64,000 bases of DNA from Thermogemmatispora tikiterensis (GTDB lineage: Bacteria > Chloroflexota > Ktedonobacteria > Ktedonobacterales > Ktedonobacteraceae), in the NCBI RefSeq assembly GCF_003268475.1, contig NZ_MCIF01000002.1, forward strand, positions 4,346,692-4,410,691, in the 5' to 3' direction. The notes beneath the pieces are model-generated. The model did no database searches. It saw nothing but the letters and a program-made list of their open reading frames with translations, and was not told where the DNA came from. How positions within the stretch are numbered: the stretch's first letter is position 1; every line of letters begins with the position of its first letter. This document shows, one piece after another, positions 27,924-37,710 of the stretch. A program made the translations under genes and the position numbers.

Positions 27924-29177
27924 ATGGCTGTTGATATCCTCAATCCCTATGAAGTAGCGGTCGCTCAGTTTGATGAAGCAGCCGAAATGCTTGGCCTCTC
28001 GCAGGCCATGCGCGCCATTCTGCGTAAGCCCAAACGAGAACTCATCGTCAATTTCCCCGTGCGCATGGATAACGGCGACGTGCAGATGTTCACTGGCTAC
28101 CGTGTGCAGCACAACATCAATCGTGGCCCGGCGAAAGGCGGCATTCGCTTCAGTCCTGATGTCTCTCTGGATGAGGTGCGAGCCCTGGCCATGTGGATGA
28201 CGTGGAAGTGTGCGGTGGTGGGCATCCCCTTTGGCGGCGCCAAGGGGGGAGTAGTCTGTGATCCGCATAAGCTCTCGCGCAACGAGCTGGAGCGGCTCAC
28301 GAGGCGCTACGCAACCGAGATCTCCATCCTGATTGGTCCCAATAGCGATATTCCAGCCCCCGACATGAACACGAACCCGCAGATTATGGCCTGGATCATG
28401 GATACCTATTCCATGCATCGCGGCTATTCGGTCCCCGAGGTCGTCACAGGGAAGCCGCTTTCGATCGGCGGTAGCGAGGGGCGCCTGGAAGCGACAGCGC
28501 GCGGCGTGCAGGTGGTGACGTGCGAGGCCCTGCTGAGTCTGGGCATGCAGGTAGAAGGGGCCAGGGTCGTCATCCAGGGCTTTGGCAACGTGGGAGGCAA
28601 TTCGGCCCGCCTGCTGCAGTCTCTCGGCTGCAAGATTGTCGGCCTGAGCGACATCAGCGGCGGCGTCTATAATCCCAACGGTATTGATGTCATGCGCGCG
28701 CTGCGTTACTCGCAGGAACATGGTGGTCTGCGCGGCCTGCCCGACAGTGAGCAGGTGACCAATCAGGAGCTGTTGGAACTGCCCTGCGATGTCCTGATCC
28801 CGGCGGCCTTGGAAAATCAGCTAACGGCTCAGAACGCCTCGCGTGTCAAAGCGCGTCTGATCGTTGAGGCTGCCAATGGACCGACGACGCCCGAGGCCGA
28901 CCGCATCTTCCAGGACCGCGGCATCACGGTGGTACCCGATATCCTGGCCAATGCTGGCGGTGTGACTGTCAGCTATTTCGAATGGGTCCAGGACTTGCAG
29001 CGCTTCTTCTGGTCGGAGGACGAGATCAATCAGCGCCTGGAGCGGATCATGGTGCGTTCGTTCCAGGCAGTGCAAGACCGGGCTGAGCGCCAGCGCACCA
29101 GCCTGCGCATGGGGGCCTACTTGCTGGCTGTGGCGCGCGTCGCCGAGGCCACCGAAGCACGTGGTATCTATCCCTGA
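27924..29177 (+). CDS. gdhA: Glutamate dehydrogenase
   Basis: Reversible oxidative deamination of glutamate to 2-oxoglutarate and ammonia. The 417 residues show the catalytic-lysine region GPAKGGIRFSPDV, KCAVVGIPFGGAKGGV with its conserved glycine-rich loop, PAPDMNTNPQIMAWIMD, and a Rossmann GFGNVGGNSA. The end has ANAGGVTVSYFEWVQDLQ. Length and motifs fit the hexameric NAD-type enzymes of Gram-positive and archaeal style. AGAGGAGG precedes the ATG. It lies behind the long leader described above, which suggests control after transcription start. Confidence 0.96.
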   Translation: MAVDILNPYEVAVAQFDEAAEMLGLSQAMRAILRKPKRELIVNFPVRMDNGDVQMFTGYRVQHNINRGPAKGGIRFSPDVSLDEVRALAMWMTWKCAVVGIPFGGAKGGVVCDPHKLSRNELERLTRRYATEISILIGPNSDIPAPDMNTNPQIMAWIMDTYSMHRGYSVPEVVTGKPLSIGGSEGRLEATARGVQVVTCEALLSLGMQVEGARVVIQGFGNVGGNSARLLQSLGCKIVGLSDISGGVYNPNGIDVMRALRYSQEHGGLRGLPDSEQVTNQELLELPCDVLIPAALENQLTAQNASRVKARLIVEAANGPTTPEADRIFQDRGITVVPDILANAGGVTVSYFEWVQDLQRFFWSEDEINQRLERIMVRSFQAVQDRAERQRTSLRMGAYLLAVARVAEATEARGIYP

Positions 29178-29272
29178 GCTGGAGGGGCAGGAGGGACCCT
29201 TGGGTCTGGCTGACTAGCTGGCTGGGTGACTAACTAACTGACTGGCCAGCTCGTCCGTTCGATCCTGGCAAC

Positions 29273-31081
29273 TCAGACTGAGGGTGAGGGTGCGATAGCA
29301 AGAATCTTGAGCGTGATCTCGCGCGTGCTCTCGCCCTCCTGGGGACTCCAGGCTGGTTCAATGCGGAAAATCACGTCGACGTGTGAAGCGCCGTTGAGAG
29401 CGCTCATGTGGGCAGCTCCACGCACGAAAGTCCCCATGACCTGCACATTGCCGATGCCGAGGCGCACGCGCAAGTTGCGTCCTGCCGGCCCACTGCTCCA
29501 GTAGTTGAGCAGGCGCATTTTCTCGGCTTTGAAGACCGGTTCAGGATTAGCGGCTCCGAAAGGACTGAGCTGACGGATGCGACTGTAGGTTTGATACTGG
29601 AAATATTCAGGACGGCGCAGCACCAGATCGACCATGAGGGTATTGGCAGGGGGCAGGATCACACTTTCCTGCTCACCGGGCGAGGCGCTGGCCTCGATCG
29701 GTAGCAGCGCTGGCTCCGCGCCATTACCCTGGCTATCGTGCCAGCTCAACAGATGCTGATGCAGTTCTGCAACGTAGTGATTGGCGATGGTAAAGCCAGC
29801 CGCCTGAGCATGACCGCCGTAGCGCTCGAACAAATGGGCGCAGCCGCGCAGAGCGGCGATCATATTGAAGCCCTCGCGACTCCGCGCTGAGCCGCGGCTG
29901 AAGTCTTTGCCACGGCTCAAGACCAGCACAGGGCGGCGAATCTCCTCGGCCAGCTTGCTGGCCACCAGACCGATGATTCCTTCGGGCCAGTTATCGCCAC
30001 TGACCAGCACCACGGCGTCGTCCGGGTGGCGTGAGGCCTCCTCGCGCGCCAGATTCATCAGCTCCTCTGTCTGGACCTGGCGCAGGTGATTCAGGCGCTC
30101 CAGGTGGGCGGCATAGCTCTGAGCTTCAGCTGGGTCGTCCGTCATCAGCAGCTCGCAGGCCAGGCGCGCATCTTCCATACGTCCGGCGGCGTTGAGGCGT
30201 GGCCCCAACACAAAGGCCACGTCGCGCTCGCGCAGCTGGCCAGGCTGCAGTCCGGCGCTCTGCATCAAGGCCAGCAAGCCCGGGCTGGTGGTCTGATTCA
30301 AGCGTTCCAGACCCAGCCGTACCAGTGTGTGATTCTCGCCAAGCAGCTCCGCCACATCGGCGATCGTGCCGATGGCCACCAGATCGAGCAGGGCCAGCTC
30401 TTCCTCGCGCGGTAGACCAAAAGAGCGGTAGAGCGCCTGCACCAGCTTAAAGGCCACCCCGACCCCACACAGCACTCGTTCGGGATACGTCGAGTCGGGA
30501 CGCCACGGGTTGACCAGAGCGTAGGCTGGTGGCAGCTCATCCGGGGGACGATGGTGATCGGTAATAATCACCTCGATGCCAAGCGTTTCGTGGGCATAAC
30601 GCACCTGGGCCACGTCTGAGCTGGCGCAATCGGTAGTAATAAGCAACGACGTGCCCTGGCGCTTGAGCCAGTCGAGGGCCCCGACGTTGAGACCGCACCC
30701 CTCATCGATGCGCGACGGAATATAGTAATCGAGGGGGGCCTCGGCACGCTTCAACCGGCGCAAAGCCCGCATCAGGAGAGCTGTGGCAGTCACCCCATCG
30801 GCATCGAAGTCGCCGTAGACCGTGATATGCTCGCCAGCCAGCAGCGCGCGGCGAATGCGCTCCAGAGCGCGCGGCAGATCGATCAAAGTCAGGGGATCAG
30901 GTGTCTGCTCGTAGCGCGCCTCCAGAAAGGCTTTCATCTCCTCTGGTGTGCGCAGGCCCCGATTATAAAGCAGCTGGGCATGCAAAGGCTCGATGCCCGC
31001 CGCGCGGAAGCGCCGAAACTGACTGGCGCTCAACAGCTCACAGACACGCCAGCTTAGGGGCGATGCTCTCTCCGGCTCCAC
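29273..31081 (-). CDS. recJ: Single-stranded-DNA exonuclease RecJ
   Basis: 5'-3' exonuclease acting on single strands in recombination and mismatch repair. DHH phosphoesterase motifs: VYGDFDADGVTATALL, TTDCASS, ITDHHRPPDELP, and the DHHA1 part with RYGGHAQAAGFTI. RLNAAGRMEDA links the domains, and a C-terminal OB-like part follows. The start is GTG 31081 after GAAGAAGGA; 602 residues. It begins 25 bases after hemW and is probably co-transcribed with it. Confidence 0.96.
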   Translation of the reverse strand: MEPERASPLSWRVCELLSASQFRRFRAAGIEPLHAQLLYNRGLRTPEEMKAFLEARYEQTPDPLTLIDLPRALERIRRALLAGEHITVYGDFDADGVTATALLMRALRRLKRAEAPLDYYIPSRIDEGCGLNVGALDWLKRQGTSLLITTDCASSDVAQVRYAHETLGIEVIITDHHRPPDELPPAYALVNPWRPDSTYPERVLCGVGVAFKLVQALYRSFGLPREEELALLDLVAIGTIADVAELLGENHTLVRLGLERLNQTTSPGLLALMQSAGLQPGQLRERDVAFVLGPRLNAAGRMEDARLACELLMTDDPAEAQSYAAHLERLNHLRQVQTEELMNLAREEASRHPDDAVVLVSGDNWPEGIIGLVASKLAEEIRRPVLVLSRGKDFSRGSARSREGFNMIAALRGCAHLFERYGGHAQAAGFTIANHYVAELHQHLLSWHDSQGNGAEPALLPIEASASPGEQESVILPPANTLMVDLVLRRPEYFQYQTYSRIRQLSPFGAANPEPVFKAEKMRLLNYWSSGPAGRNLRVRLGIGNVQVMGTFVRGAAHMSALNGASHVDVIFRIEPAWSPQEGESTREITLKILAIAPSPSV

Positions 31082-31106
31082 AGGTGTATCCTTCTTCTGC
31101 TCGCAG

Positions 31107-32330
31107 CTAGTCTTCGTCGGGAAGCAGACATAGAAAGACCTCGTTGCCTAGCAGGCGCCCGCGTTTGCTCAGGCGCAGCCAGGTTCCATCGTACTCCAAC
31201 AGACCGGCCTCAGAGACATGTCGTAAGCGCTGCCCGGCAAACTGCCAGAAATCCAGGCCGAAGCGCTCGCGGAAAGACGGCAAATGCAGGCCGCGGGCGG
31301 TGCGCAGAGCCAGAATGGCCGTCTCGGCCATCTGCGTCTCGAAAGAGAGCGTCTCGCTCTCCGCCTCTGGACGTTGACGGGAGGCAAGGAGACGCAGATA
31401 CTGGCGTGGCTCGCGCACATTGGAAAAGCGCCGTCCAGCGAAGCAGGAATGGGCGCCGGCGCCCAGGCCCAGGTAAGGGAGATTGAGCCAGTAAGTCAGA
31501 TTATGACGGCACTCGTGGCCGGGGCGCGCCCAGTTCGAGATCTCGTAATTCGCATAGCCTGCCTCCTGTAGCAGCGCGTCGGCATACTCGTACATCTCAG
31601 CGCAGAGATCCTCATCGGCGGGAACCAGTCGCCCCTCTTGCACCCAGGTAAAGAAGGGCGTTCCCTCCTCCACAATCAACGAATAGAGCGAAAGATGATC
31701 AGGACCCAGCTCAAGCGCGCGCAGCAGAGTCTCGCGCCATTGAGTCATCGTCTGCTCTGGCAGGCCGAACATCAAGTCCAGATTGAGGGAATCGAAGCCG
31801 GCGCTGCGTGCCGCTCGCACGGCCTGCGCTACATCCTCGGGAGAGTGGGTGCGTCCAAGGAGCTTCAGCAAGTGAGGATCGAAGCTCTGCGCCCCCAGGC
31901 TCAGACGATTCACTCCCGCTGCGCGCAGGGCCTGCAAATGCGCGCGGGACAGCCTGCCTGGATTGGCTTCCAGCGAGATTTCCACTTCTGGATCAACGGC
32001 AAAGGCTGCTCGGCAGGCATCTAGCAGGCGGCGAATCTGCTCAGCGCTCAGGAGGCTGGGGGTACCGCCACCGAAGTAGATAGTGCGAGCGCGGCGCGGG
32101 GCGCCTGCGGCAGTGCGGGCCATTTCTCCTGCCAGCTCGATCTCGGTCAACAAGGCGCGCACGTATGGCTCGCGCAGCGACAGCAGGCCCGCATACGTGT
32201 TGAAATCACAATAGTAGCAGCGCGTATGGCAGAAAGGGACATGCAAGTAAAGTGAAACGCTCTCTAGCAAAGCTGAGAGCGGCTCATCGAAGAACACTGT
32301 GTAAGGAGCGCTGCTGAGAGTAGTTGACAT
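31107..32330 (-). CDS. hemW: HemW-like radical SAM protein
   Basis: Radical SAM enzyme of the HemN/HemW family; HemW is thought to insert heme into target proteins rather than act as coproporphyrinogen oxidase. The iron-sulfur motif CHTRCYYC is in LYLHVPFCHTRCYYCDFNTY and the SAM-binding GGGTPSLL follows. The C-terminal HemN domain has FGLDFWQFAG. The ATG at 32330 (MSTTLSSAPYTVFF) gives 407 residues; an upstream frame of 62 residues looks like spacer. The lack of the extra N-terminal part of HemN favours HemW. Confidence 0.92.
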   Translation of the reverse strand: MSTTLSSAPYTVFFDEPLSALLESVSLYLHVPFCHTRCYYCDFNTYAGLLSLREPYVRALLTEIELAGEMARTAAGAPRRARTIYFGGGTPSLLSAEQIRRLLDACRAAFAVDPEVEISLEANPGRLSRAHLQALRAAGVNRLSLGAQSFDPHLLKLLGRTHSPEDVAQAVRAARSAGFDSLNLDLMFGLPEQTMTQWRETLLRALELGPDHLSLYSLIVEEGTPFFTWVQEGRLVPADEDLCAEMYEYADALLQEAGYANYEISNWARPGHECRHNLTYWLNLPYLGLGAGAHSCFAGRRFSNVREPRQYLRLLASRQRPEAESETLSFETQMAETAILALRTARGLHLPSFRERFGLDFWQFAGQRLRHVSEAGLLEYDGTWLRLSKRGRLLGNEVFLCLLPDED

Positions 32331-32540
32331 ACTTTCCTGCCTACTTGAGAGAGAAAGAGCGAGACAAGGATAGCCATTGCCCTGCCACGCTCCTGCTTGC
32401 CCCACCGTTGAGGGAAGGAGTGGGAAGGAGCTGGCGGCCTTATCCTCCCTGCCTGGCGGCCTGAGTTGAGCCAGGCCGAGGAGCAGGGGCCGAAGCTGGC
32501 CAGCTCCCTCCCTCACTAGATGATACAGCCTCTGGGGCGA

Positions 32541-33998
32541 CTACTGGTTCGGTGCCGTCAAGCCGCCGCTGTTCTGAGAAGGACCGCTCACAGGCAGCTC
32601 AGTCGGCATATTGATTGGATCAAAGAGCCGATTCTGATCGGCGGGTGTGATATGCGTCGTTGGCAAAGCTCGGATCTCAAGAGACCAGTCGGAGAGAGCA
32701 TTATCCTTCAGGGTCTGGAGTGTACTTTGGTCCAGGGGACGAGACGGATCGATCCCGAGGATCTGGACGATGTGATAAGCGCCATTCTCCATAATGATCG
32801 GGCTGATCTCGTTGATCGTCCGGGCGGGGTCAAAGAGCCAGTTATCCACGTAGGCCTGGCCCTCCTGGTGGGCATACTGGCCGCGAGCCAGCCAACCGAG
32901 GTAACCGCCCTTTGTATTCGTCGTCGTATCGACCGACTTCTGACGAGCCAGGGTGGCGAAATCGGCGCCCTTCTTCAGCTGATCCAGAATCTTCTGTGCG
33001 TCGGCCTTGGTACTGAGCGTCATCGTACGAGCCAGCACCTGGTAGGTGGGCGACTTAATCTGCGAGGCCAGGTAATTCTGCATATTGTCGCGGCGCAGCT
33101 TCAGGGCCATCATCTCGTGCATATCGGCATCAGTGACGCCGTCCTGCGCGAGCATCTGCTGATAGGTGCGCGCATATTGGCCCGATTTTGGCATATTGGC
33201 CTTCAGGTCGTTGAGCGCGCGCTCGACCTGAGCGGGGGTCGGCTCGATGCGGGCGCGGACCGAAGCGGGCTGCGTCTGAAGCCATTCGCGGATCAGTTCA
33301 TCATCCTGGAGCCAGGTCGCGCTATCGTTGCCGATCTGGGATTGTGTGAAAGGACCTTCCTGCTCGAAAGGAATGGTATTTTGGGTCAGATTGTTCAGCT
33401 GAGACTGCAGCTTATCGTGCTGCGACTGAGCGTTGGCGTAGGTCTGCTTGGCGGCGTTCAGCTCCTTGGTGAGCTGGGTGCGCTGGGGGCTGGGACCAGC
33501 GGGTAGCTTGCTGAGCTGTTGATTGAGATCGTCGATCTGCTTGGAGGCGTTATTCATCGCCTGCTGTTGCTGGGCGACGGCCTTTTCGAGGTTCGTGCGC
33601 TGGGCGAAGAGGCCATTGGGCCCGTAGAGCTTATTGATCTCCAGCTGTGTCTGCAGGACCACCAGCTTGTGGTACTCGGACTGGGGGATGTCGTGGCCAT
33701 TGACCGACGTGATCGGCAGACTTGGCACAATCACGTTGATGTTGATCCAGAAACCGATGAGAACGCCGACGATGGTTAACAAGATAAGGATGGTGAGGGC
33801 CCAGGTAGCCCGAACGCGGATACGGTTTTTCTCGCTCTGAGAGAGGTGGCTGCCCCAACCGAAGATCAGGGGTTTGCCATCTCGTCGGGCTGCCACAAGG
33901 GCAGTCTGGCGGACATAGCGCCGGGGCTTGGCCTTCTCCGGGCGGCTTGCTCGCGTTGACCGCTGGTTTTGGGGTGCACGCGCTGTTTGACTCGTCAT
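32541..33998 (-). CDS. Membrane-anchored SurA/parvulin-type peptidyl-prolyl isomerase
   Basis: Probably an extracytoplasmic folding factor. ATG 33998 gives 485 residues: a basic cytoplasmic N-terminus (about 55), one membrane segment (ATWALTILILLTIVGVLIGF) and a SurA-like part starting ITSVNGHDIPQSEYHKLV. A coiled coil rich in Q/N/K follows, then a parvulin domain (LARTMTLSTKADAQKILDQLKKGADFATLARQKS, GGYLGWLARGQY). It ends in a proline-rich tail. A good promoter lies just upstream. Substrates are unknown; a foldase of PrsA type is the nearest analogue. Confidence 0.85.
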   Translation of the reverse strand: MTSQTARAPQNQRSTRASRPEKAKPRRYVRQTALVAARRDGKPLIFGWGSHLSQSEKNRIRVRATWALTILILLTIVGVLIGFWININVIVPSLPITSVNGHDIPQSEYHKLVVLQTQLEINKLYGPNGLFAQRTNLEKAVAQQQQAMNNASKQIDDLNQQLSKLPAGPSPQRTQLTKELNAAKQTYANAQSQHDKLQSQLNNLTQNTIPFEQEGPFTQSQIGNDSATWLQDDELIREWLQTQPASVRARIEPTPAQVERALNDLKANMPKSGQYARTYQQMLAQDGVTDADMHEMMALKLRRDNMQNYLASQIKSPTYQVLARTMTLSTKADAQKILDQLKKGADFATLARQKSVDTTTNTKGGYLGWLARGQYAHQEGQAYVDNWLFDPARTINEISPIIMENGAYHIVQILGIDPSRPLDQSTLQTLKDNALSDWSLEIRALPTTHITPADQNRLFDPINMPTELPVSGPSQNSGGLTAPNQ

Positions 33999-34045
33999 AG
34001 TGGAAGAACCCTTTCCTGCCTTCAGCAATGGCTGCTCATGGCTCC

Positions 34046-34074
34046 ATGATACACAGGAATGGCCTATGAGACAA
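34046..34074 (-). promoter_or_regulatory. Promoter of the foldase gene
   Basis: On the minus strand: TTGTCT (34074-34069), 17 bases, TATCAT (34051-34046). Start near 34039, about 40 bases before the ATG. Confidence 0.65.
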
Positions 34075-34295
34075 GAGGGCAAGCGTCGACCAACGTCAGA
34101 ACAAGCCAGGGAGACGAGCGAGCAATCCATGTACTGCTCTCCTGGCCTAGAAAAGAAGGAGGCGTGCGTGGAGCCATAGCTCATCTCTTACCTGTTCTGA
34201 CCTGGCCTGCTCGGCCTGATGGATGAGCCAGTTCCTCCTTGTGTTACAGGCTCTCCTCCAGCAGAGGCCGGCCTGATTACGCTGGCCTCTGTCAG

Positions 34296-34322
34296 TCTCT
34301 TCTCTTCTCTTCTCTTCTCTTC
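34296..34322 (+). repeat. TCTCT-type pentanucleotide repeat
   Basis: Five tandem five-base pyrimidine units. Confidence 0.9.
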
Positions 34323-34576
34323 CCTGCTGGCCTGGTCTACTATCCCAGCCTGATCATCTGTGGTGTGGCCAGAGCCAAGCGAAGACCGAACAGAGATCAG
34401 CTGCTGGGACTCCTGCCCGTAGCAGGAGCGGGTGAGAGATGGAGGCGCAGGCGGCACAAAACGCTGCAGAGCGGGACATCACAGGAGTGGCTGCTTCTGG
34501 CCTGTGAGGGCGATTCCTGTCCCGTCCCTCGTCTCCCTTAATGTGTGCCTGGGTGCCTCCACCTCTCTTCTTCTTG

Positions 34577-34617
34577 CCTGTCTGTCTGTCTGTCTGTCTA
34601 TCTGTCTATCTGTCTGC
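34577..34617 (+). repeat. TCTG/TCTA tetranucleotide repeat
   Basis: About ten tandem four-base units, mostly TCTG with interspersed TCTA, about 85 bases beyond the 3' end of rpsR. Confidence 0.9.
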
Positions 34618-34703
34618 CGCCCGGGCGAGCGGCGCAGCCGTTGCCATTGCCGGCAGCGAAGCGTGCCTCTTGTGCTAAGCTGAGCTGAAGATCTAGCTTG
34701 CCG

Positions 34704-35120
34704 CTACATGCTGCGCATATGCTCTGCGGTATAGGGCAGCAGGGCCATAAAACGGGCCTGCTTGAGCGCGCGGCTCAGTGCGCGCTGGTGCTTGGCGCAA
34801 GTGCCTGTCTTGCGGCGAGGCTCGATCTTGCCGCGATCGGAGATGTAGCGTTTCAGAAAGCGGGCGGCATCTTTATAATCGATCTCCCGCACGCGGTCGT
34901 GGCAGAACTGGCAGACCTTGCGCCGGGGGCCACGGACGCCCTCGCGGCGGCCCTGGCGAGCAGTGGTCTGGGGCTGAGCGGGCGCCTGGCCCTGGTTTTG
35001 GCCCTGGCCTGGGGCTTGAGCGCTGGCGCTGCCGGCTGGCGTTGACTGGCCCTGGCTCTGAGTAGCCTGCTGGGCGGCTGATGCTGTTGGCTGATTGGCC
35101 GCTTCGTTACGTTTTTGCAC
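34704..35120 (-). CDS. rpsR: 30S ribosomal protein S18 with Q-rich N-terminal extension
   Basis: S18 pairs with S6 on the small-subunit platform. Residues 66-138 are a full S18 ([44 protein letters not shown]). C70, C73 and C108 belong to the cysteine-containing form. Residues 1-60 are a Q/A/G/P/S-rich low-complexity stretch absent from ordinary S18 (about 75 residues). It is the third gene of rpsF-ssb-rpsR, 83 bases after ssb. Confidence 0.96.
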   Translation of the reverse strand: MQKRNEAANQPTASAAQQATQSQGQSTPAGSASAQAPGQGQNQGQAPAQPQTTARQGRREGVRGPRRKVCQFCHDRVREIDYKDAARFLKRYISDRGKIEPRRKTGTCAKHQRALSRALKQARFMALLPYTAEHMRSM

Positions 35121-35203
35121 GGACTGTCCTCTCCTCCTTCGAACACACGACAGGGTACGTCTCGTTGAGAGGGCGATTCGCCAGCTCTGCTGCCTGGTGG
35201 CAA

Positions 35204-35611
35204 TTAGAAGGGCTGAGAATCGTCCAGATCTTCAAGGAAATCGCCGCTATCGGTCGGGAACTCATCCGAGACATCGGCCTCTTGTGGCTTAGGCGAGAGG
35301 AAGCGCAGATCAGTAGCGATCACGTCGAAAGCGGTGCGTTCGACACCGTTCTTATCGGTATACTTGCGCTGTGCGACCCGCCCTTCCACATAGACCTTGC
35401 TGCCTTTGCGCAGGTACTGATAGCAGCGCTCGGCCAGCGAGCGCCAGGCGACCACGTTGAACCATTCAGTTTCCTCGCGCTTCTCGCCGCTGGGGGTCTT
35501 ATAGGTACGGCTGACTGCCAGCGAAAAGCGAGTGACAGCTGTCCCATTATCGGTATAGGACATTTCCGGATTACGGCCCAGGTTGCCGATCAGCATGATT
35601 TTGTTCAGCAT
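35204..35611 (-). CDS. ssb: Single-stranded DNA-binding protein
   Basis: Binds single-stranded DNA during replication and repair. The OB-fold starts [33 protein letters not shown], with the [29 protein letters not shown] signature. A short acidic tail ends DDSQPF, close to the usual DDDIPF partner-docking tip. 135 residues. The linker is much shorter than in many SSBs. It lies between rpsF and rpsR as in most bacteria. Confidence 0.97.
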   Translation of the reverse strand: MLNKIMLIGNLGRNPEMSYTDNGTAVTRFSLAVSRTYKTPSGEKREETEWFNVVAWRSLAERCYQYLRKGSKVYVEGRVAQRKYTDKNGVERTAFDVIATDLRFLSPKPQEADVSDEFPTDSGDFLEDLDDSQPF

Positions 35612-35784
35612 CGCTTAGATCCTTTCGTCGCACTGGGAGACGCCGCACCATCCTTCGCTGAAGTCAGATGGGAGCAGGGCTGGCTGGCCCACTCCTGACT
35701 GGCTTGCTACTCACTGGCGTTCTGTCTGAGCGAACCATTGTCTCGTTTGTTGTGTGCTCATTCCCGAACCGATCGCTAAAGCGC

Positions 35785-36411
35785 CTAAGCCTGCTCAGCC
35801 TCGGAGGCTGGGGCTGGCTGCTCATCGAGCGCGGGAGGGGCACTCTCCATCTCCTCATGCGAGACGGCGGGCGCCTCTTGATCTCCTACTGCTGATTCCG
35901 ATGACTCTGATTCCGATGATTCTGACAGGGCAGCTGCTTCAGGGGCCTCGGCAGGGGCCTCAGCTTCCGCTTCGGCTTCGGGGGCACTGCCTGCTGCAGC
36001 GACCTCGGCCTCCGCACTGGCGCCGGCAAGCTCCTCGCTCGCGACGCTGGCAGGGGCAGGGGCTGGGGTAGCCCCGGCGGCGCTGGCGGCGGCGTAGGCC
36101 TCGCGCTCCTTCTGTACCACCCGCGGATCGCGTCGTTTGATCAGGTGCCGCAGCACTTCCTCAGATACCTTGAGGGTACGGTCCAGTTCCGGGAGGGTCT
36201 CAGGGGAGACACTCATATCGACAAAGACATAAATGCCATCGCGGTGATGCTCGATGGGGTAGGCCAACCGTCGCCGCCCCCAGTAATTCACCCTGACAAC
36301 CTGGCCGTCATGGGCGGTTACGATCTGCTCGATCCGTTCAAGAATAGTACGTGTTCGCTCTTCACTGACTTCGGGATGGAGAATAAAGCCAAGCTCGTAG
36401 TCTCTCCTCAC
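35785..36411 (-). CDS. rpsF: 30S ribosomal protein S6 with acidic C-terminal tail
   Basis: S6 binds 16S rRNA together with S18. Residues 1-100 are standard (MRRDYELGFILHPEVSEERT, VNYWGRRRLAYPIEHHRDGIYVFVDM). Residues 101-208 form an A/E/S/P-rich acidic tail with SESSESESSES runs, doubling the usual length. E. coli S6 also carries a glutamate tail, but a short one added after translation. The start is GTG 36411 after AAGGAGGTGG. The operon has its own strong promoter and a leader of about 220 bases. Confidence 0.95.
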   Translation of the reverse strand: MRRDYELGFILHPEVSEERTRTILERIEQIVTAHDGQVVRVNYWGRRRLAYPIEHHRDGIYVFVDMSVSPETLPELDRTLKVSEEVLRHLIKRRDPRVVQKEREAYAAASAAGATPAPAPASVASEELAGASAEAEVAAAGSAPEAEAEAEAPAEAPEAAALSESSESESSESAVGDQEAPAVSHEEMESAPPALDEQPAPASEAEQA

Positions 36412-36636
36412 GAAGCCACCTCCTTCCTCTGGGTTTGCTCGCGGTCAGTCGCGGTTATCTGGACTCGTCTTGCTGCCGGAGCAGGTGGAGTATGGCGATC
36501 TCTATCTTCGCCATCCGCTCTGCCGCTGTCTTTTGACCTCTCTTGCTCTTACTCTTGCCAACCACTCTTGCTCTCTGCACGTTTGGCGGGCAGGCGTGAT
36601 CTATGGCTGTTGAGAGAGTCGGTACAGTGCCCCGCT

Positions 36637-36665
36637 ATTATAGCATTGTCCTCCCTGTCTGACAA
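36637..36665 (-). promoter_or_regulatory. Promoter of rpsF-ssb-rpsR
   Basis: On the minus strand: TTGTCA (36665-36660), 17 bases, TATAAT (36642-36637). Near-consensus. Start near 36630. Confidence 0.85.
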
Positions 36666-37063
36666 GAGAAGGCCCATCTTGCTGAGCGGCTGGCCCACCC
36701 CGCCCCGTCCTCCGGTGAACCGGCGTGCTGACGGGATGGGGCAGGACGGAGCTAAGGAACGGGAGAAGGCCGTTTCCTATTCGCCAGAGCGAGAGCCACG
36801 GCCAGGGCCAGGGCGGACTTTCGTTCGGCCCGGCGCTTTGCCCCCTGCTGATCTCTCTCTCCTGCTCTTCTATTCTTGGCGCTGCTTGCTGAGGTGGAAA
36901 TGTTGCGACCCTGTTCACTGCCCCTGACTGCTCACCGTAACGCCTGCGGGCTACGCGCCGTTCCCTTCAGATCCGGGCGCGCAGTCGGTCGGACAGGCTG
37001 CAAGGCACTGCCCTGCTAATCTGATCGCCGAAGGCGTGAGATGAGAGAGGGGCCGCCCCCTAC

Positions 37064-37092
37064 TGGACAGCGGGGGCAATCTGTGCTATACT
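37064..37092 (+). promoter_or_regulatory. Promoter of rpmI-rplT
   Basis: TGGACA (37064-37069), 17 bases, TATACT (37087-37092). Start near 37099. Confidence 0.8.
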
Positions 37093-37388
37093 CGCAGACG
37101 GCATGCGGGGCTTCTTTGCTCTTGAAAAAGGCTTCTCTGCGCCTTCGATGGAGCTATTCTTCTCTATGACACTGTCACGCGCGCACTAAGAGCTGGCTGA
37201 CAGGCCCAGCCCGCCAGTCCAGCTTGCGCCGGGCATACAAGCTCCTCTCTCTTGTGAGCCGACAGCCTCGTCTTTCGCTGGTCGCGGTCTCCCTCCTTTT
37301 ATTCCTGGCGGGAGGGCCGTCAGGGAGAGGTCAAGTGCTGTGTTGCCCACCGCCCCGCACGAGAAGAAAGAAAGAGAGTGTGTATCTC

Positions 37389-37595
37389 ATGAAGCAGAAA
37401 CTTAAGACACATAAAGCCATCTCCAAACGTATTAAGATCACAGGCACCGGTAAGCTTTTGCGCCGCAAAGTTGCGATCAGCCACCTGCGCCGTAACAAGG
37501 CTTCTCGCTCGGTTCGTGCGGCTGATAAGGCCTTTGCCCTGGCGCGGGGAGATGCCCGTCGCGTTCGTCGCCTGCTCCCCTATGCTGGTCGGTAG
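37389..37595 (+). CDS. rpmI: 50S ribosomal protein L35
   Basis: Small basic large-subunit protein of 68 residues from ATG 37389: MKQKLKTHKAISKRIKITGTGK and the conserved core of L35. The ribosome-binding site is only a loose purine run (GAAAGAAAGAGAG). infC, its usual upstream partner, is absent; the gene follows its own promoter and leader. Confidence 0.95.
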   Translation: MKQKLKTHKAISKRIKITGTGKLLRRKVAISHLRRNKASRSVRAADKAFALARGDARRVRRLLPYAGR

Positions 37596-37710
37596 GGCCT
37601 GGCCCCCTTGCTGCCGGCTCGTCGGCTCTGAGTGAGGTGGGCACCCTGATCGCACGTTTTCGTCGACTTCGTAAGCAGAAAGAAGAAGAAGAGGGAAGGA
37701 CAAAGACGCC

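Larger units (their letters stand above)
33999..34703. other. Spacer with promoter and simple repeats (705 bases)
   Basis: Between the foldase gene and rpsR, both on the minus strand. It contains the foldase promoter and two microsatellites listed separately. No gene is supported; open frames here follow the repeats. Confidence 0.6.
36412..37388. other. Divergent control region rpsF / rpmI (977 bases)
   Basis: Contains two promoters, at 36637-36665 (-) and 37064-37092 (+), giving leaders of about 220 and 290 bases. In other bacteria such leaders bind S6:S18 or L20; I cannot assign these known folds from sequence. The 400 bases between the promoters show nothing recognisable. Confidence 0.6.

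Noticed and set aside
32520..33506. 328-codon frame on the plus strand opposite the foldase gene
   Set aside because: Shadow of the parvulin-type gene; no ribosome-binding site or motif.
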